A DNA stretch of 36,660 nt from NCBI GenBank assembly GCA_024279425.1, contig JAJRRO010000001.1:1-36660 (forward strand), in the 5' to 3' direction. Each line of letters starts with the position of its first letter. Positions within the stretch are counted from its first letter, which is position 1. Below, piece by piece: positions 36,055-36,660 of the stretch. The position numbers and the translations under genes were made by a program. The notes beneath the pieces were generated by a model. That model had not been told where the DNA came from, did not search any database, and saw only the letters and a list, made by a program, of their open reading frames with translations. The stretch comes from Bacteroidota bacterium (lineage in GTDB: Bacteria; Bacteroidota; Bacteroidia; Flavobacteriales; Flavobacteriaceae).

Positions 36055-36095
36055 ATTCAGTACCTTGTTAAGGCAACCGCCAACCAATACTTCAT
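36055..36095 (+). promoter_or_regulatory. DUF6090 leader motif, copy 5
   Basis: ATTCAGTACCTTGTTAAGG then CAACCGCCAACCAATACTTCAT leads into ATG 36096. ACCTT-GTT-AAGG is the inverted repeat. It lies closest to the real comM gene. Confidence 0.55.
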
Positions 36096-36222
36096 ATGAT
36101 TAACTTCTTTAGAAAGACCCGTAAAAAACTAGCTGATGACAACAAGTTATTTAAATATTCCAGATATGCCATTGGTGAGATAGTTCTTGTGGGGATTGGC
36201 ATTTGTGATTTGGTATGTACCA
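36096..36222 (+). pseudogene. Truncated DUF6090 running into the comM 3' end
   Basis: MINFFRKTRKKLADDNKLFK and YSRYAIGEIVLVGIGI are DUF6090, then the sequence changes abruptly to ICDLVCTTTLTT, which is the downstream flank of comM. The frame stays open through the antisense strand of comM to 36368. The membrane helix is cut short and the soluble domain is absent. It is a deletion or insertion junction. Confidence 0.75.
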
Positions 36223-36660
36223 CTACCCTAACCACCCTTCCCTATCAAGCGAACGGTATTGAATCGCTTCACCAATGTGGTCGCCGTTTACTTCCAATGT
36301 GTTTTCATGATCTGCAATGGTACGGGCTACCTTTAGGATTAGGTCATAGGCCCTCGCGGAAAGGTTAAGTCGTTCCATGGCATTTTTTAAAAGGTTTTTT
36401 GAAGCATCATCCAATTTACAGTATTCCCAAATTTGTTTGGTATTCATTTGGGCATTGTAATGTATGTTTTCAAATTTCTCAAAACGTTTAGTCTGCAATT
36501 CACGGGCAGCAGTGACCCTTTTGCGTAATTCAAAACTACTCTCCCCTTTTCTGTCCTCAGAAAGCTTTTCAAAGGGTACAGGAGTTACTTCAATATGAAT
36601 ATCAATACGGTCTAACAACGGGCCTGAGATCTTTCCCAAGTACCGCTGCATTTCGGCCGG
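36223..36660 (-). CDS. comM: ComM/YifB family Mg-chelatase-like AAA ATPase, C-terminal part (runs off right edge)
   Basis: The frame is open to the last base of the window. It encodes PAEMQRYLGKISGPLLDRID, then IHIEVTPVPFEKL, SSFELRKRVTAARELQ, LNLSARAYDLILKVARTIAD and GEAIQYRSLDREGWLG. This is the C-terminal AAA lid and Mg_chelatase_C domain of ComM/YifB. In other bacteria ComM is a hexameric helicase that aids branch migration during natural transformation. The sensor arginine region (GPLLDRID, SARAYDLILKVARTI) is intact. About 145 codons are visible of a protein normally near 510. Its last codons are the parent of the tail copies at 24437, 31252 and 33710. Confidence 0.92.
   Translation of the reverse strand, partial: PAEMQRYLGKISGPLLDRIDIHIEVTPVPFEKLSEDRKGESSFELRKRVTAARELQTKRFEKFENIHYNAQMNTKQIWEYCKLDDASKNLLKNAMERLNLSARAYDLILKVARTIADHENTLEVNGDHIGEAIQYRSLDREGWLG

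Noticed and set aside
28549-36222. CRISPR array among the repeats
   Set aside because: The repeats are kilobases apart, of unequal spacing and tied to gene starts or ends; there are no regular spacers and no cas genes.
1-36660. tRNA or rRNA genes
   Set aside because: No cloverleaf-like stretch with a TTCGA loop or rRNA-like block was seen on either strand; comM tail repeats are protein-coding remnants, not a tRNA attachment site.

Overview
This window looks like a marine member of the Flavobacteriaceae (Bacteroidota). The DNA is AT-rich, Shine-Dalgarno sequences are few, and several families are typical of that group: DUF6090 membrane proteins, CarboxypepD_reg-like proteins, and a dense block of sulfatases. 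The sequence alone does not give a genus.

Region 1 (1-87, minus): the first 29 codons of an IS1595-type transposase, cut by the window edge. Region 2 (182-23688, all minus): a large sulfated-polysaccharide degradation locus, read right to left. It holds eight formylglycine sulfatases, a heparinase II/III-type polysaccharide lyase, a GH88 unsaturated uronyl hydrolase, a GH92 glycosidase, a SASA/SGNH esterase, a DUF1961 protein, a PhoD-like phosphatase and an exported enolase-superfamily protein. Nearly all carry Sec, Tat or lipoprotein signals. A lyase paired with GH88 implies a uronic-acid backbone and the sulfatases a highly sulfated one, either ulvan-like or glycosaminoglycan-like; the exact substrate is not determined. 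No SusC/SusD pair, regulator or sugar transporter is visible. Two genes carry in-frame nonsense codons: GH88 has TGA in place of a conserved Trp, and one sulfatase has TAA directly followed by ATG. The locus is therefore either decaying or carries sequence errors.

Region 3 (about 24.06-24.54 kb): a relic of a dihydrofolate reductase-like gene and a degenerate relic of the comM 3' end. Region 4 (24645-28548): a Tat-exported Gfo/Idh oxidoreductase, an iron-type alcohol dehydrogenase resembling hydroxyacid-oxoacid transhydrogenase, and a convergent class C beta-lactamase-like hydrolase. The dehydrogenase has clearly higher GC than the sulfatase locus.

Region 5 (28.7-36.66 kb) is the most unusual part. 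It is a mosaic of repeated, partly dead modules next to the true comM gene, which runs off the right edge on the minus strand. Five DUF6090 starts (two intact genes, three truncated) are each preceded by nearly the same 40-base leader with a small palindrome. Copies of the comM 3'-terminal codons recur at 31252 and 33710, and more degenerately at 24437, all in the same orientation as real comM. A CarboxypepD_reg-like gene is flanked by the tail of one deleted paralog and the head of another. Between these lie an alpha/beta hydrolase, a small PRPP-synthetase-annotated type protein, and a secreted protein with a possible caspase-like His/Cys pair. I read the region as repeated duplication or integration at the comM 3' end followed by deletions. 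No integrase is present in the window.
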